Below, piece after piece: positions 46,966 to 60,790 of a DNA stretch of 64,000 nt (positions are counted from its first letter, which is position 1; each line of letters starts with the position of its first letter). Source of the stretch: Vitis vinifera (lineage: Eukaryota; Streptophyta; Magnoliopsida; Vitales; Vitaceae); the NCBI RefSeq assembly GCF_030704535.1, contig NC_081813.1:1520501-1584500 (forward strand), in the 5' to 3' direction. The translations under genes were made by a program, and so were the position numbers. The notes beneath the pieces are model-generated. The model made no database searches, was not told the origin of the DNA, and saw nothing but the letters and a program-made list of their open reading frames with translations.

Positions 46966-49900
46966 ATGGCGAACTTCTCTACTCACGGAGTAAGTACTTG
47001 GAATTCTTTAGATTCTGTTTGGTTTCTGAGAAAATTTAGGAGGAAGAAAAAGAAGATGAATTCGGAGTCGTGCGTTTCAAAATCTCGTTTCTTTTTCATT
47101 TCCTTCGTTTTTCTCAGCAACCATACGTGGGAGATGCGGAAATTATTGTGAACGTGTTTTTAATTTTCGAATTTGATCAGTGAGACTGATGTGGTTTATT
47201 TAATTTAAATATTCTGTCTGATTACTGGAATTCCTGCAATTGCATTATTTCTCCGATTGGAGAAAATGCAGAAAAGAAATGAAGCGAATTCAGGGTTGTA
47301 AGATTCAAATCTCGCTTTCTCTTCCAGTCCTCCTTCTTTCGTTTTCTCATCTACCAAACGGAGGAAATGGGAGCATTTATTATAAATGTGTCTTTATGCT
47401 TTGATCTTCATCTGTGAAAGCTCTAGTATTGTTTCACTTGGATATTTCAATCTGATCTCTGCAATACCTGCCATTCATGTATGTTTTTTTTTTTTTTTCA
47501 TTGGAGCCATTTCATTGGAGCCATTCATGTATGCTTGAGTCTTCAAGGTAGACCTGGTTGTGGAGAAAATTCAGGAGACAGAAAGGAAATTGAAACCGAA
47601 ATCATGATTTTTTTTGTTTTTTTTCACAGCAACCAGCAGGAGTAAAAAACGAAATTTTACTATAAATGTGTTGGCATTTAGATTTGATCAAGTGAAATTT
47701 CAGCATTGTTGCGATTTGGATGTGTGATTTAGAATGTATTATATGTTTGCAATTTGGACCAGATCTGGTCTGAATGATGGTTGGGAAGCTTCTTCAATTT
47801 TTTTCTTCTTTACTCAATACTCTTTCCGATTGTGGGGAGAGCGTAGGAAAACAAAGTCAATCACAGATTCATACTCGATTACTTCATTGTACCATTGTTA
47901 TCATTGAATTCACTATTCTATAACTCTCCTTTTTCCTTATATAGATTGTTACAGATTTCAAAAACTGAACATTCATAAAGGCCATTTATTTTCAGTGTAA
48001 TGACATTTTATTTGGAGAACATTTGTGGATGATAAATTTATGTGCAGTTCATACTTTCTTTGGAAACTCTTGCACTAATTTTATGTATTCTACCTACCCA
48101 AAGGTATATATGTTATTTCCGGCACCAAGAAAGAAATTGGATCCAAGTTTCAGTTTAGATTTGCAAATTTTTTTCTTTCAATCTTTTTTATTTTGTTTGG
48201 ACATGCATTCATCATGTTAATTGTTTTCTTCTAATCAATTCAGATTTTGTTTTGTTTTGTTTTCTTTTATAGGCTTGCCCCTCTATAAAAAACATTCTTC
48301 TTCTGGATTCTGAAGGGAAGCGTGTGGCAGTCAAATATTACTCCGATGATTGGCCAACAAATGCTGCAAAATTAGCTTTTGAAAAGTCCGTCTTCACTAA
48401 AACTCAAAAGACAAATGCTCGGACTGAGGGTATAATTATAAAGTTGAATTCTAAATCAATAGTTTCTCTTGTTGTTTTTGTTCAGGATTTTAGAATAATT
48501 TGTTAGTTCTTGGCATTCTTAAAATGTTTTGTGTCAGCCTTGTTGGATGTGTTGCTACTCAGTAATTAGATTTACAATTGAAGGCTCTGTCTCTTGATTA
48601 CCATTGCTATTATTATTATTATTATTATTATTTTTGAAACTTTTACCTTTCCTTAATGTTACTGAAGAAATTATATTAATGTGTATATACATTCCCCATA
48701 TTGCAAGGATGGTATGACATTACTATTTTTGGAAGCACCTGGTGGGATGAATTGTAGTGTTACTCATGTACAGCAATATCTATGATCATAAACCCATGCT
48801 TCTAAATTTGTTATATTTATATGTTTTTTTTCCTCTCTCCCCTACTCTTTCAAACACACTCAAAGGTAAAGCACCATAAACATTTAGAGCTTGTTTGATA
48901 GTGATTTTAGAAAGCGTTTCTAGTCTTTCTAACATTTGAAAACAACTCTTTTGATAAAAAATTTCAAGTGCTAGAAAGGTTAGAAGCACTTCCTAGAATC
49001 ACTACCAAACAGACTCTTAATTGAATGACTTATCTTTATTAAATGGGATTTCTTGAACAAGGGCAAAGGTCCACAGTACCAATAACCCACATTATAATAA
49101 TTGTTTAATAAAGTTTATTCTTTCTTGGTTAGTACTAAAAAGTGTTTCCAAATTTTCCTCATTTGATTAATCTGGTTCCTTCTTTTTTTTTTTGTAAGCC
49201 CCATCTACATGGTTTCTTCTCAAGTTTGAAGTTTATCAACATCTATTGGAGATTTATGCTGTTATGCCCTAGAGTGTTGATTCCTATTCAACAATTTTTT
49301 TTTAATGTAAATGTCAAAATATTTCCATTTGTTTTTAATTCAAGTTCTTTACTTCCTACATTTATATTATGCATTTTGCAGTTGGTCAAATGAGTTCTAT
49401 TTGATGTTGCAATTGTTTTCTTTATGTTTAATTAATATAATTTTAAATTTCTGGCTGTAAGCCAAATAAGAAAATCTATCTTCAACAAGTGAAAAAAAAA
49501 AAATCTCCTGTATTCTTAATTACTGCACCAATTATGAAGCAGAACGAGTAGGAAACACTGACACCAAATAGTCACTTCGGACATAGTGTCTATCTACAAT
49601 TTGTATGTTGGTCCCTGGCTTTCAGCTTGCTGAATTTGCTAGTTTAATGCTTGTTTTTCCTATCATTTATATCCTAAAGACTTCCAGGCATCAAAGAATA
49701 TAAACCTATCATGCTATATATTGATTTACACTTTGTGTACCAATTCCACATTGATATTTGGTTAATATTTTTCTCACTCCCGTGTGCAATTATACTACTC
49801 CTTAAGAGCTTAAAAGGAATTTTCTGTTCTTGAATTTAATGGACACCTGTCATGCACCCAATGTTAAATATCTAGTTTTCTGTACTATTCAATCTCTTTT

Positions 49901-52075
49901 AGAGATGAAAGAGTAAAGATATGGCTTGCTCAAATTGCCTAGATTAGACTTGTTTATCATATTGTTGATATCTGCAGCGGAGATAGCAATGTTTGAGAAC
50001 AACGTAGTTATCTACAAGTTTATCCAGGATCTGCACTTCTTTGTGACTGGAGGTGATGATGAAAACGAACTCATCTTAGCCACAGTTCTTCAGGGCTTCT
50101 CCGATGCAGTTGCCCTTCTCCTCAGGTATTGTAATCATAACTCTAGCCTTCATTTCTTGATTTCATCTCTGATGATCTGTAATTGATGCTTCTTTGCCAC
50201 CTAAAACATCATACCCATTTTGTTAGGAACAACATTGACAAGAGGGAGGCACTTGAGAACTTGGATCTCATTCTCCTATGCCTTGATGAGATTGTTGATG
50301 GAGGGTATGCAATATGCTTCTCATGTTCTCTCGTCCTTTAAAATATTTCAAAATGCCCTTGTTTACACATGAACTTAATTTAGGATCTTCTCATAGCAAG
50401 TGCGCATGTTATTATATGAAGCTGGCATGTAAATATCCATAACGTTTACAACAAAGTGAAATTGTACACTCCATCTATGTACAATCTGCTCTCATATTAT
50501 ACTAAGATGTTTGGATGGATGAATGGCAGGATGAAAATAGGCTCAGCCACAGATAAATGCAATCTTTGAGAAATCAATTTGAACATAAATTGTAAAACAG
50601 AATGGTTTTATTTTCATGTAGCATCCAAATTGCATGAGTTTATGCTCCTATTTCAAAATTTTATAAATTTTTCATTTCAAATTTTGAATCATAATTTTGG
50701 TTTCAACCTGGTAGATGAAAATTGATGCAGGTACACTTTAAAAAGGATGTTCATTCTGCAATAAGAACTGTTGTTAACCATCATTGCCTACAACATATAC
50801 TGCAAGTGGAACCCACTGCATGGTCCATTGAGTTTTACCGGTAAATAATGTTATTCTTTGTTTGGCAGGATGATCCTTGAAACTGATGCCAGTGTTATTG
50901 AGGGAAAAGTAGCAGCTCATAGCATTGATGCTGGAGCTCCATTATCTGAGCAGGTGACATGACTTTCATCTTTCTGTCCTTTCTTCCCTCCCTAAAATAT
51001 AATGCTATGTTTGAAAGTATTAAGGAGAGGAAAAACATAAATAGCAAAGAAAATTATTTTCTCCTGTTTGGTTTTACCATGAAAGATATCTTTAATTAGA
51101 AACTTATGTTTTTTCAAATTATTTAATCTTTATATAGAAAAGATAAAACAAAACAAATGAGTTTGCATTAACATATAAAAATAATTTATTAACTTTAAAT
51201 TTAGTTTTAATTTTTCTTCATTTTTTCTTTTTATGTACTTTTCGGTTGTGTTTGGTTCCCAAAAAGTTTGAGGGAAAATGTGAGAGAAAGAAAATAGAAA
51301 AGAAAAGTAGAAAGAAAGAAAAAATGAAGGAAAATAAAAAATAGATTTAATGTCAATAAATTATTCTTATTTTCTATTTCAAACTTATTTCACTTATTTA
51401 ACTCTTTTGTATAAAGATTAAATAATTTAAAAATATATAAGTTTCTTGCTAATTTTAGTTATGTATAACTTTTTTTTCGTTTTTCCCATGGTAAAATCAA
51501 ATACGAAAAATTAATTTTCCTTAACATTTTTTTTTCTTTTCTTAGTACTTTCTGAAAATTGAACTCTAAAAATGTGTTTGTTTTTTTAGCTTTTTATTGA
51601 ATAGAAAAAGTAACATGTTAGTTTTTCCTTACTTTTTTTTTAATATTTAATAGAAATAAAATACTACAAAAACAAACAACATAATACTTAATAATATTAA
51701 GCATTAAAGTTCTATTTAGAATTAAGTGAAAAAACAAACACCACCTACCCTTCCTCTCTATTTTCTTTCTCTCAAATTTTTCTAGGAACCAAACATAGCA
51801 TAAGTAAACATCCACAATAGAACTACCAAATTCCAACTTGAAAATTGCAATTGGAAAACACACAAGAATATAGTAATTATGATCACTAGAGAAGTTAAGT
51901 GAGTCCAACCCCACTAATTCACCTCTCTTGTGCACCTACATTGGCAACGACGATGATCGACTTCCCTTATTTTACGACTCAATCCGACCCTAATGTTATC
52001 ATCTCTCTTCTGCAGACTCTAACCCAAGCATTGGCAACAGCACGTGAACATTTGACAAGATCCCTTCTCAAATGA
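46966..52075 (+). CDS. Coatomer subunit zeta (COPI coat)
   Basis: Six exons: 46966-46989, 48273-48429, 49978-50125, 50227-50304, 50869-50953 and 52016-52075. They join in frame to 183 residues. Recognisable zeta-COP words include [53 protein letters not shown] and a C-terminus ending HLTRSLLK. The small longin-like subunit pairs with gamma-COP in the COPI coat, which carries retrograde Golgi-to-ER traffic in the cytosol and on Golgi membranes. The first coding exon is tiny (MANFSTHG) and lies 1.28 kb upstream of the second. Its acceptance rests on the clean frame join and the splice donor GGA|GTAAGT. The last intron (1.06 kb) is filled with nested MITEs. Confidence 0.95.
47022..47760 (+). repeat. 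Three diverged repeats in coatomer zeta intron 1
   Basis: Units near 47022-47230, 47255-47480 and 47555-47760 share the order GAGAAAAT...AGGA...GAAA, AAATC(T)CG, TTCTTT...CTC/CAGCAACC, ATTATAAATGTGT and (AT)TTGATC. The spacing is about 230-300 bp. The copies are well diverged, so this is an old tandem array inside the intron. Confidence 0.55.
48604..48633 (+). repeat. (ATT)n microsatellite in coatomer intron 2
   Basis: About nine consecutive ATT units. Confidence 0.95.
48887..49016. mobile_element. Tourist-like MITE with TTA target duplication
   Basis: Begins GAGCTTGTTTGATAGTGATT. The reverse complement of the other end is GAGTCTGTTTGGTAGTGATT. Perfect TTA triplets flank it (48884-48886, 49017-49019), as expected for PIF/Harbinger. 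Its arms pair for about 45 bases. The family is the same as 3172-3290. It lies in coatomer intron 2. Confidence 0.85.
51003..51800. mobile_element. Nested AT-rich MITEs in the last coatomer intron
   Basis: Starts ATGCTATGTTTGAAAGTATT. It meets an internal TTGTGTTTGGTTCCCAAAAA (about 51247). It ends with the inverse CTAGGAACCAAACATAGC (about 51797). The internal end AGTTTGAGGGAAAATGTGAG pairs with the right CTCTCAAATTTTTCT, so one copy appears to lie beside or inside another in opposite orientation. Confidence 0.55.
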
Positions 52076-52620
52076 TACGCACTGCAAATGAGTTGGCTTC
52101 CCTTTCTTTTGTGATTAAATTTTTCCTCAGTGGAACACCCGTTCATTTCCCTTTGGTTATATTTTGCTTGACCCTACTGGAAAACGAGGTTCATGCTGTC
52201 AGGCCCCCTTTATGGCCTTCCTCCTCTTTACCAATTAATTGATTGATCATTGGATTTGAAGAGTTTGTGATTCACTGAATATAGCTTATGTTATGATTCG
52301 GTGAATAATATTCAATGCTAGATACAGATCTTCAAAAGGCCAACTTATCTTTTCTGGGATTGGATGGCAGTGAGGAAAGCAGGGCTGGTATGCGCGCAGA
52401 TAGAGTGGCAACTAGATGATCCCATGGTCATCAGTCCTTGACAAAGTGTTTGTGGGAATCAATCGAAGTGCTCTTGCGCTATTGCTAGTCTTCCATTCAC
52501 CATGGCAGGCTGCCAAAGAGAAAAAAAATAATGCCTTATCCATGGTTTCCAGGTATACTCTGAGATCCCATCTCATACATCACTCTCTTTGACGACATGT
52601 CAAATATAATAATAATAATA
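52076..52620 (+). other. Coatomer zeta 3' UTR and downstream DNA
   Basis: Probable 3' UTR up to about 52330. An (ATA)n microsatellite lies at about 52606-52628. Confidence 0.5.
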
Positions 52621-55600
52621 ATAATAATTAAAATCAAACTATTTTTAAAAACAATTTTTTGTTATTAAAATTAGAAAACTATTTTTTTGATACTGGAAAA
52701 TATGTTTGGTTTTTTTTTTTCCCTTTATGTAGAAAATAGTTTTTTGAAAAGGACTGGTATCTTCTGATAACATATTTTTATTGTTTTTTTAAATGTTTTC
52801 ACTTATTTTCTAAGTTGTTTTAAAGAATAAAGTATGGAAAATTAGTTTTAAAATGTTTTTGAAAAACAATTTTTAAAAATAGTCAGATTTCCTATCATTT
52901 TTTAGAATATTTTATCAAAAAGCATGTCAAAATATCTTAAATTTATTATAAAAAAGACAACCTATTTTGATAATAATTTTTTCTTTAAAAATAAAAAATA
53001 AAAAATAAAATAAAAAAAGAGGTGTTTTTAGTACAAATTCTCGATCACGCCTCAACATGAATAGAGACAATTGGCTTATGGTGAACACTCAGCCAAGCTG
53101 GTTGTTTACGAAGAGGGGCCCCCATCGACCCCTCGTTTCATCGTCCAATCTTAAGATTTTGGTCCCAAATTTCATTATTTTGTTGGGGTCATAGACTCGT
53201 AGTCATAAGGAGTGGATGGGTGAAGTCGGTGAAACCTAAATGGGCCGCCACAGGCGTGTGTTTGGCGTGCGTCTGATTGATCAACGTTCTAAACTCCACA
53301 ATGAATGTCCTGTATCGGTTGAAAATTATTATTAGAAGCGTTTTTCTCTAATTTTAGAATGTAAATCAGTTTTTTTAATTAAGAAAACCAGTTTTCTTTT
53401 AGAATTTATTCTATTAAAAATTGTTTTAAAATATATTAGTAAATGGGTTAGAAATTATATCTCTAGTTTGTGGGAATATAATGTTGTCTTTTTATTTATT
53501 TTTAATGTTTTTAAATATTTTTTTCAAAATATTCTATTAAAAAAAACCTTAAAATACTTAAATTTACAAAAATCACTTTCTTTGGAAATAAACTCTCAAA
53601 AATTATTTTTATTTTAAAATTTGACAAATATGTTTTTAAAATCAATTACAAAATATACACTAGAATTCTTCAATCTTGTTTGGTAATTATTTTTTAAAAT
53701 AAGTTTTGAAAACAGTTTTTAAAAACAATTTTTGAAAATCATTATTTTATATTTTTGTAAAACAAATGTTCGTTTAGAACTTAAATAATTTTAACTTATT
53801 TTCTATATTTTGAAATATATTTTAAAAAACTTTTATACATGGTATTTTATTTTTAACCAGATTTGTATAATTATTTTTTTAAATAATCATTAAAAAAACA
53901 AGTGAAAACAGTTAAAAATATTATTGGAAAATACCTTATTTTGTATAATATAATTTTTTATTTTTAAAAATAATTATTAATATATATCATTTTTAATATT
54001 TATTTTCATCCTATCAATCCCAATTATCTTAAAATCAACAAAAATTCCTTACACATAATCATTATTACTCCTAAATGAAGGCAAGGTTTATATGACAACC
54101 CTTCAAATTATATTCTCTTTATTTATAAATAAAAATAAACCTAAGATCTCCAAATGCAAATTAAAAAGCATGCCAAACAAAGCATTCCCCTTTTTTTTTC
54201 CCAAAAAAAAAAAGAAAAAAAGAAAGAGGAAGTACCTTCGAACTTACTTAGATCCATGGGTGGCACTGGACACCACATTCTTTGTTGCTTTACAATTAGA
54301 AATGTCTCCCATCATCTCTTGGACCCACTAAATTAAACAATCATATTACCATTGACTAATGCTACCACTTATCATACTCATCACGCTTCCTTTCCAATTT
54401 CTTTTTTTCCAAACAGAGTTGGAGTCATGTCACTACAAACAAAGTGAGAAACAAATAAATAAATCCATAAACAAAAGCCATCTCTTAGTCAATTGACTTG
54501 GCCCATGCTGTAGTTGTGATGTCCATGTCCACCCTCTAACTCATCTCCTAAATTTTATTGAAGTGATGTTCGTGTCAATAGTAAAAATCACTCACCGCCA
54601 CCCCACTTGCAAGTTGCAAGGATTGACCCATCACTGCTCTTATTTATCCATACTAATAAATGTTTTTTTTTCTTTGTTTTCCTTATTCATCCACCTCAAA
54701 ATCTCCATCTAGAAGGTCTAGAATAAAAACAATGGAAACCATTCTTCAATATATAACTTATAAATGTTTTATTTCAATTATTTTTTGTATTTATATAATT
54801 ATTTTTATTTTTTAAAATAACCCTTAAAAAAATAAGTGATAACAAGGCAACTAAAATGGATTTTTCAAAAAAAAAAATCATATTTTTGGAATAAGTTTTT
54901 TTAAAAATATTTTCTATTAAAAAATTAGCAATGACGGTGTAAAAACTTAGGAAATAATTTTTTTTTTTGTTTTAAGGATAAAATTTGTTTTTTAAAAATA
55001 GTTTCCAAACATAATTTAATCATTTATGTGATTTTTATCATTTTTTTTAGATTCAAAATTTTGAGTTTTACATGTAAGTAGTATTGTTTTTTTTAAAAAA
55101 ATAACATAACATAAAAAATAATTATTTTTTAAACTACGACACTTTTAAATTTCAAATAAAACTCGTCTTTTGTAAAAGTAAGTTCACAATAGAAAATAAA
55201 TTTATCTTTCAAATTAAGAATTTAATAAAAAATGAAAATAATAATGAAAAGTATCATATTTTTATATATATTTTTTGAACAACGTCATCTAAATAATATT
55301 TAAATAAAAAAAATCGTTAAAATTTCCCCCTAATGGCCCACGATGTACTTCATAGCTTCAATTCCAATATCTCAAATCAATCTCAATTGACTATTGCCAT
55401 TAAATCCTTATTAATTATCTATTAGAATGCCCGGCCTTCCCTCAAAGTTGGTCAACGTTCATTTATGTTTTTTCAAATAAATCATTTATTTCTCCCATGG
55501 CAAGGAATAATTTAAATTATTTGAATCTATATATTGTGTAATTTCTTTAGGTTCACTCTAGATCGGTTAAAAAAAATCGTTAAAGTCAAGTCATGTGTTG

Positions 55601-58261
55601 ATCTTCGTAAATGAAGACGAATCTAATATAATATTAAACTTCATAAAAATTAGAATAAAATATTTCATGCAAACTCTGATATAATATTAAATTATCAATA
55701 ACATTAAAATTTAAATGTTATTGGATACATCATCACATGGATATAATAAATCAATTTAAGCTAATGTTTTATTTAATTTTTAATTTATTGTTTTATTTAG
55801 TTGTCTCAATATGTTAAATAAATAAATTGTGCCCTAATAATAATAGAATTTTTTTTATTAAATTTTTGGTTAAGAACTAATATTTTATATAAATTTTATT
55901 TAAAAAAATCAATAAATCACAAGTGAGTTGTGAAACTTGTAAATCGTAGACAACCATTTTCGTGATATTAAAAAATTGAAAATAAATAAATAAACAAAGC
56001 CCCACTTGCAGTAGTGTCCGAATGAAACATGCGGGGTTGTAGGGACGATACCATGGACGTCACATGTATGGGAACATTCCACAAGTCTTCTAAATTGTCA
56101 GGGAAAGGCGTCCCTCATGGTGGTCTCCACATCGGACGACCCAGATAGACCGGTGCCTAAACTGAAGGCTGTCACACGTTTACGTGTTTGACCAAGTCTC
56201 GCAAGTCTACTCGCCAATCAACAACCTTAATTTTAAAGCTTCCTCCGCTCAATCCTATGATGGTACCATGTGGTCACCTTCACCTTTGCGGCTCCCTATC
56301 CCACTCTCCATTCCACAGCGCGTGGTCACACTCTCCCAAAAAAGGTTCCCATCCGAAAAATTCAAACAAATTTAAAGTACTAAAAATGGAAAAATATTTA
56401 AAATATTTTTTAAATATTTATTTTTTATATAAAATAATTAAATAAATGAAATAGTTTTCTTTTTTAATTGTTTTAAAACATTTTTAAAAAATACAAGTGA
56501 AAATAATTGAAAAAAAAAAACAATAAATTTTGAAAATAGAACGTGGACAATATTCAAAATGCAACTCACCAAAGGGCGCGTGAGCATAGGACTTGTAGAA
56601 CACGTTTTAAGCATTATAATATTATTTCTTATTTTCCATGGAAAAACACGTTCAAATCCAAACAATCGGAATCGGAATGCCATGAATTTCCACAAACCGT
56701 GTACTTGCAAGTTGGAAGAAGATTCATATACAACCAATTACATGGTAATGAAAGTAAAATATTGGTTTCGCCACTTCATATCTCTATCCATTTATATTAT
56801 TAGATTAGATTTCAACACATCCCATATCCCAGTCAGCCTATAATAAAATTCCTATTCAATTTATATAATTGGTACTTCGCTTACCCCGAGGTTTTTGGTT
56901 AAATATATTTGGTACATGTACATATAGCTAATCTCGATAGATTTTAAATTTCATTAAATACTTCATTTAAAATAAGGGAGATGTATGATGAAATTTTAAA
57001 TATACGGGGATTAGATATATTTAATCAAAATCTTAAGAAATGTATCGTCACTATCATTGATGTCCATATCATTGAAATGAAAACCTTTAGGGTTGTTAAA
57101 TAAGAACTTATTCGAGCATACCGTAATGAAAGGAACATTGGAATTTGTTGATAGGTATTTGACTAAATAAGATTCTTTAGTTCCTATAGAACCTATTACT
57201 AAAATACCCCTAAAGAGAGATGGGGGTAAGCAGAGTGAAAGTTTCGTGATAAGGGAAATAAAAACTATTAGTCCCACACAAGGTTTGTGAATAAGTGATT
57301 GTCTAGTAATAAGTAAAGAATATCTGTATTTCTATTAAATAGAATGTATTGAACTCATAATTCATTAGATATTTTTTTTATGAATGTCAATTACTTAACC
57401 CAAAAGAAAAATAAATAAAAGGAAAAGAGAACAAAAAAATAATGTGCTTTGAAAAAAAAAATTCAAGAAAGTTTGGTTATTAAGAATTTTGAAGAAAAAA
57501 TGTATGAAAAAATAGAAAAGTGAAAAAGAAAAAACAAATAAAATTAAATAAATAGATTTAAATATAATAAATTAATTTTATTTTATATAAAAATTAAATA
57601 ATTTGAAAGTAAAGCAAATATGAGATTTTTTTTTTCCTTATATTTTAAGAAACCAAACCTATTCTTAATCTTTCTCTCTCAAACATATGAAAAATTTGGA
57701 AAAAGAAAAAGATAAAGATAAATGTAAAGATTAGAGGGATAATTAGTGGTTTAAGATAAAGATAATAAGTAAAGTAAAAAAAAAAATGGTGAATCAACAA
57801 CCCAAAAAAAAAAAGAAAAAAAAAATGGTATATTTTTAATATAGTTTTTTTTAATAAAAAATAAAGAAAAAAACCCTCATAATGTGCTTTGAAAAAAATA
57901 TATATTCAATAAATTCAACATTGTTAAGATTATAGGATTTTTTGTATCATGTTAAAAACACTTTATAAAATAGTGATAAATTCAATATTTTTAACATGTT
58001 TTTTAAATATATTAAACACTTGGTGATGATGAATACATTTTTTATTTTTATCTTTTAAAGCAAAATTTTCTTTATAAAATAAAACAACTCTTATTCAAAC
58101 TAAAGTAAATAAATAAACAAATAAAATCAAAACTTTTTTTTTAGTTTTAAAAATATAAGATAAATTCTTACTTTTTTATATTTTTATTTTTAAAAAACAA
58201 AAAATAAAAAGTATTGACACTCCTTACGAGCATTGATATTAAAAATCGACTCTAATACTAT

Positions 58262-58370
58262 TTGTAATGATCCGTTCCTAATGTCTTATGACTTAAAAGA
58301 GACTTTCAGAATTTTAAAACATTTCTATAAAATCAAGAGAAGTTTATATATATATATATAGTTTTAAAAA
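58262..58370 (+). mobile_element. Possible TRIM-like LTR fragment
   Basis: TGTAATGATCCGTTCCTAAT followed by a CAGAATTTTAAAACATTTCT stretch resembles the start of the 26032 LTR (TGTAATGACCCCACTCTTAA ... ATTTTAAAACACGTCTCACA). Short, old and broken. Confidence 0.4.
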
Positions 58371-60579
58371 CTTTTTACCTATCTTATATAGAATATTATA
58401 AATAAAAATAAATGACATTTGAATATAAAATTATGAAATTTGAAGATATACATTGATGGTGTATCTTCTAGGACTATTGAAAGTGTTTTGTTTAGATGCT
58501 ATAGCAATACCATTTTCTTTAATAAAGTTCCTAAAAATTACAAAAATACCAAAGCGCCCAAGTCTCATCATAAAGCAATTTGATGGTTGTTGAGCCAAGT
58601 GAGACCCATTAAAAAAAGGCCAAAACCAAGAAGAATACAAAGTACTATTTATTTTATTAAATTTATTATTTATTATTATTATTATTATGATTATTATTTT
58701 GGGTAATGGCATTCAACGTGAGAATCTACCCAAATGGTAGCTTTCTAGGTTGGAGTTGATAGAGGATAGTCATGGTGGAGGGCCCCAACCCCTCCCTTTA
58801 CTCCCTAAAATCAAACCATGTGGGTCACCCTCCTCTCATTTTTACCATTATTATGTGCCATTTCCTTCAAATGGAAGATTTTAAAACCAAACAAGTGGGA
58901 GGGATTGCTTAGGTTTAAATGGCAATGTATTCACCAATTCAATGAGAAAACATCCCATTTTTGGAATCTTATCTTCATGAGATTTTCAAACTATTTTCCA
59001 TTTTTAATTATTTGAAATAATTCCAACAAGTGCCCTTTAAAAAAAAAAAAAAAAAAAGAACCTAGATCTTTTTTTGTTGACATTTTGAATTAAAATATTT
59101 CATGGGGTGAAATTAATTTTAGGATATGGTAACTTTTTTTCCAAAAACAATTTTTGAGAACTGTTTTTAAATTGTTTTATAAAATAAAAGTTTATTTAAA
59201 AACTTAAAATATTTTTAACTTATTTTTAAATATGTTTAGAAAATAATTTTTAGATTTAGTCTTGTTTTTAACAATTTACGTGTTTGTACAATTATTTAAA
59301 AAAATTAATGAAAACAATTAAAAATAGCTAAAAAATATCATTTAAAAACACCTTGTTTTCTGGTCCCCAAGTTTTTTTTTTTTTGAAAATAAAAAGCTGT
59401 TTTAAAAAATAATTGCTAAACAAAACTTAATATTTTTTCTAAGTGATAATTTTTTTTTCCTATTCATAAGTCTTTTAATAAAATAAAAAGGGATTTTTAT
59501 TATGAAAAATCTATATTATTAAATCAATCTCCTATTAAAATATCAAATTTTATTCAGATCATTTGATATATGATATGAGGGAGTTGCAAATGTATAAGAT
59601 ATAAAATAATGAAATGTATGGAAAATAATTGAATCATATCTATACACGTGGCAGCATCTAATTAATGATATTTAAAAAAATATATATTATTGGAAACGCG
59701 TTTTTATATACATATTTAGAAACTTTTTTATTATATTCAATAATATATTAAAAAAATGTTAAGATTAAAATAATAGACCTCACCAAATATGAACAAAAAT
59801 TTTAAAATTTGTGGGCCCCAATGGAAGTCAAGGGTAGCCTTTTACAAAATTTAAAGCCACCATTTATTCACTTTTCGAATCTGCCAAATCCACATGGAGG
59901 AGTAGAGTGGGTTGCCTACTCATCAATTGATTCAAATGTTTTTTTTTTTTTTTTTTTTTGAGTAAAAATAAAAAAATAATATATAGTTTTTATTAAATGG
60001 GGTGATGTGGATTGAATCTTCAATGAACAAAACCACACATATGATTTAATTTTTTTTGTAAAAATAAAATTATAATTAATTTCATAAAATATAGAGTAAT
60101 GCTTGAAAATTTCTAGAAATAAAATGAAAAAAAAAAAGAAAAAAGAAATATTGTGTGTTGGAAAATATGTCTTAGAAATAGAAAAAAAAATGCCAAGGTA
60201 TCATTTTAGATCAAGTTAAATTTGATTTTTTTTAATAATAAATAAGATAATTTTTTTTTGTTTTATATTTTATATTTTTATGTCGAATTTTTTAGGCCAA
60301 TCCATTAAAAAAATAACTATACAGTTTTTGAAAAATATTATTTTAATATTTTGTTTCTAAAATTTTTTAAACCTATTTTTAAAAATTTTAAATGATTTTT
60401 AAAAATATTTTTTTATATTTAGTGTTATAATTATTTTTTTAAATAAATTTTTAAAAATAAATAAAAAATAATTTTTTAAAACACTTTATTTTTTATTTTT
60501 AAAAATTGGAATCGGGTTTTTAATTATGACAAGTGTTTTGTCAAACATAATTTTTTATTTAAAAAAAAAAAACCTAATT

Positions 60580-60790
60580 AAAGATGAGAGAGGCCACAGG
60601 TGGCCACGTGTCGATCGCTGAGTTGGGAAGCTCAGAGCCTCAGACTGACCATGTGCTGTGTGTCTCTGACACTGTTCACTACCCACGATGCCCTAATGAG
60701 GAAGGTGACATGGTGGCTGCGTGTTCTTCAACTGCCACGTCTGCATCATGTGCCCTCATCCGGAACCTTTTCAATACCCAAAACTCCCTC
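60580..60790. promoter_or_regulatory. GC-rich island with G-box, upstream of the flippase gene
   Basis: GGTGGCCACGTGTCGATCG (60599 on) contains a CACGTG G-box with an ABRE-like core. GCCACGTC follows near 60737 and GCCACGTCATC near 60820, in otherwise A/T-only DNA about 0.7-0.9 kb upstream of the likely transcription start. A regulatory role is inferred. Confidence 0.4.
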
